From Limnomonas spitsbergensis (Eukaryota; Chlorophyta; Chlorophyceae; Chlamydomonadales), in NCBI GenBank assembly GCA_037349105.1, contig JAYJMM010000119.1, positions 1,933,001 through 1,997,000 of the forward strand: a DNA stretch of 64,000 nucleotides, read 5' to 3'. The position numbers and the translations under genes are program-made. The notes beneath the pieces were generated by a model. The model saw only the letters and a list, made by a program, of their open reading frames with translations, did not search any database and had not been told where the DNA came from. Position 1 is the stretch's first letter. Every line of letters begins with the position of its first letter. Positions 63,946 to 64,000 of the stretch are shown here, piece by piece.

Positions 63946-64000
63946 CTGCGGCATGTGGATCCTTGTGGGCTCAGTGGTAATACACTGATTGGCAGTCCAT

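Overview
The window is nuclear DNA of a green plant-lineage microbe, most likely a chlorophyte alga and perhaps a trebouxiophyte. Its genes carry many short exons with GT-AG introns. Likely 3' ends carry TGTAA, the green-algal poly(A) signal. The gene set is a plastid fibrillin, GDP-L-galactose phosphorylase of plant ascorbate synthesis, and a hydroxyproline-rich wall protein of pherophorin type. The species call is inference; no rRNA or other marker is present.

Layout. 0.6-1.0 kb: the first two exons of a cyclophilin paralogue (minus), cut by the window edge. 1.7-4.3 kb: a seven-exon PAP/fibrillin gene (minus). It shares a 133 bp divergent promoter with a six-exon BFR1-like coiled-coil gene (plus, 4.4-7.5 kb). 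7.5-10.8 kb: a MITE and degenerate repeats. 10.8-16.0 kb: a complete 12-exon cyclophilin peptidyl-prolyl isomerase (plus) with a 37 bp minisatellite in one intron. 16.5-19.4 kb: VTC2/GGP (plus) with a spliced upstream ORF in its leader. 21.2-29.5 kb: a dead tyrosinase gene (minus) whose introns carry 21 bp and 31 bp minisatellites. 31.0-31.6 kb: a PIF/Harbinger transposase remnant. 33.3-51.8 kb: one 18.5 kb retrotransposon. 52-58.9 kb: mostly gene-poor, with one serine/glutamine-rich hypothetical ORF. 59-64 kb: the 3' part of a hydroxyproline-rich wall glycoprotein gene (minus), running off the right edge.

The retrotransposon is the most striking object. All its ORFs are on the minus strand: gag (capsid and zinc knuckle), aspartic protease, a large coiled-coil/zinc-knuckle ORF, Ty3/gypsy-type reverse transcriptase and RNase H, a cytosine-5 DNA methyltransferase domain, a DDE integrase, and a PHD-like cysteine tail. 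Instead of two simple LTRs it has termini of the form A-ORFs-B-A-B (A = 631 bp, B = 236 bp). This split-direct-repeat layout is known from tyrosine-recombinase retroelements but is unexpected with a DDE integrase. The termini are TG...CA, flanked by a 4 bp duplication TAGC. A 23 nt segment directly next to the 5' A repeat is the reverse complement of a segment inside A, as expected for Tf1-like self-priming. This copy is probably inactive: the first catalytic aspartate of RT is glycine and gag is broken. The MTase and integrase motifs are nonetheless kept.

Other points worth following: two introns (tyrosinase, wall protein) hold tandem arrays whose repeat unit contains the 5' splice site itself; VTC2 has a two-exon uORF; a MITE seems to supply the first TGTAA of the BFR1-like gene; and three copies of an otherwise unknown ~150 bp element all lie in introns.
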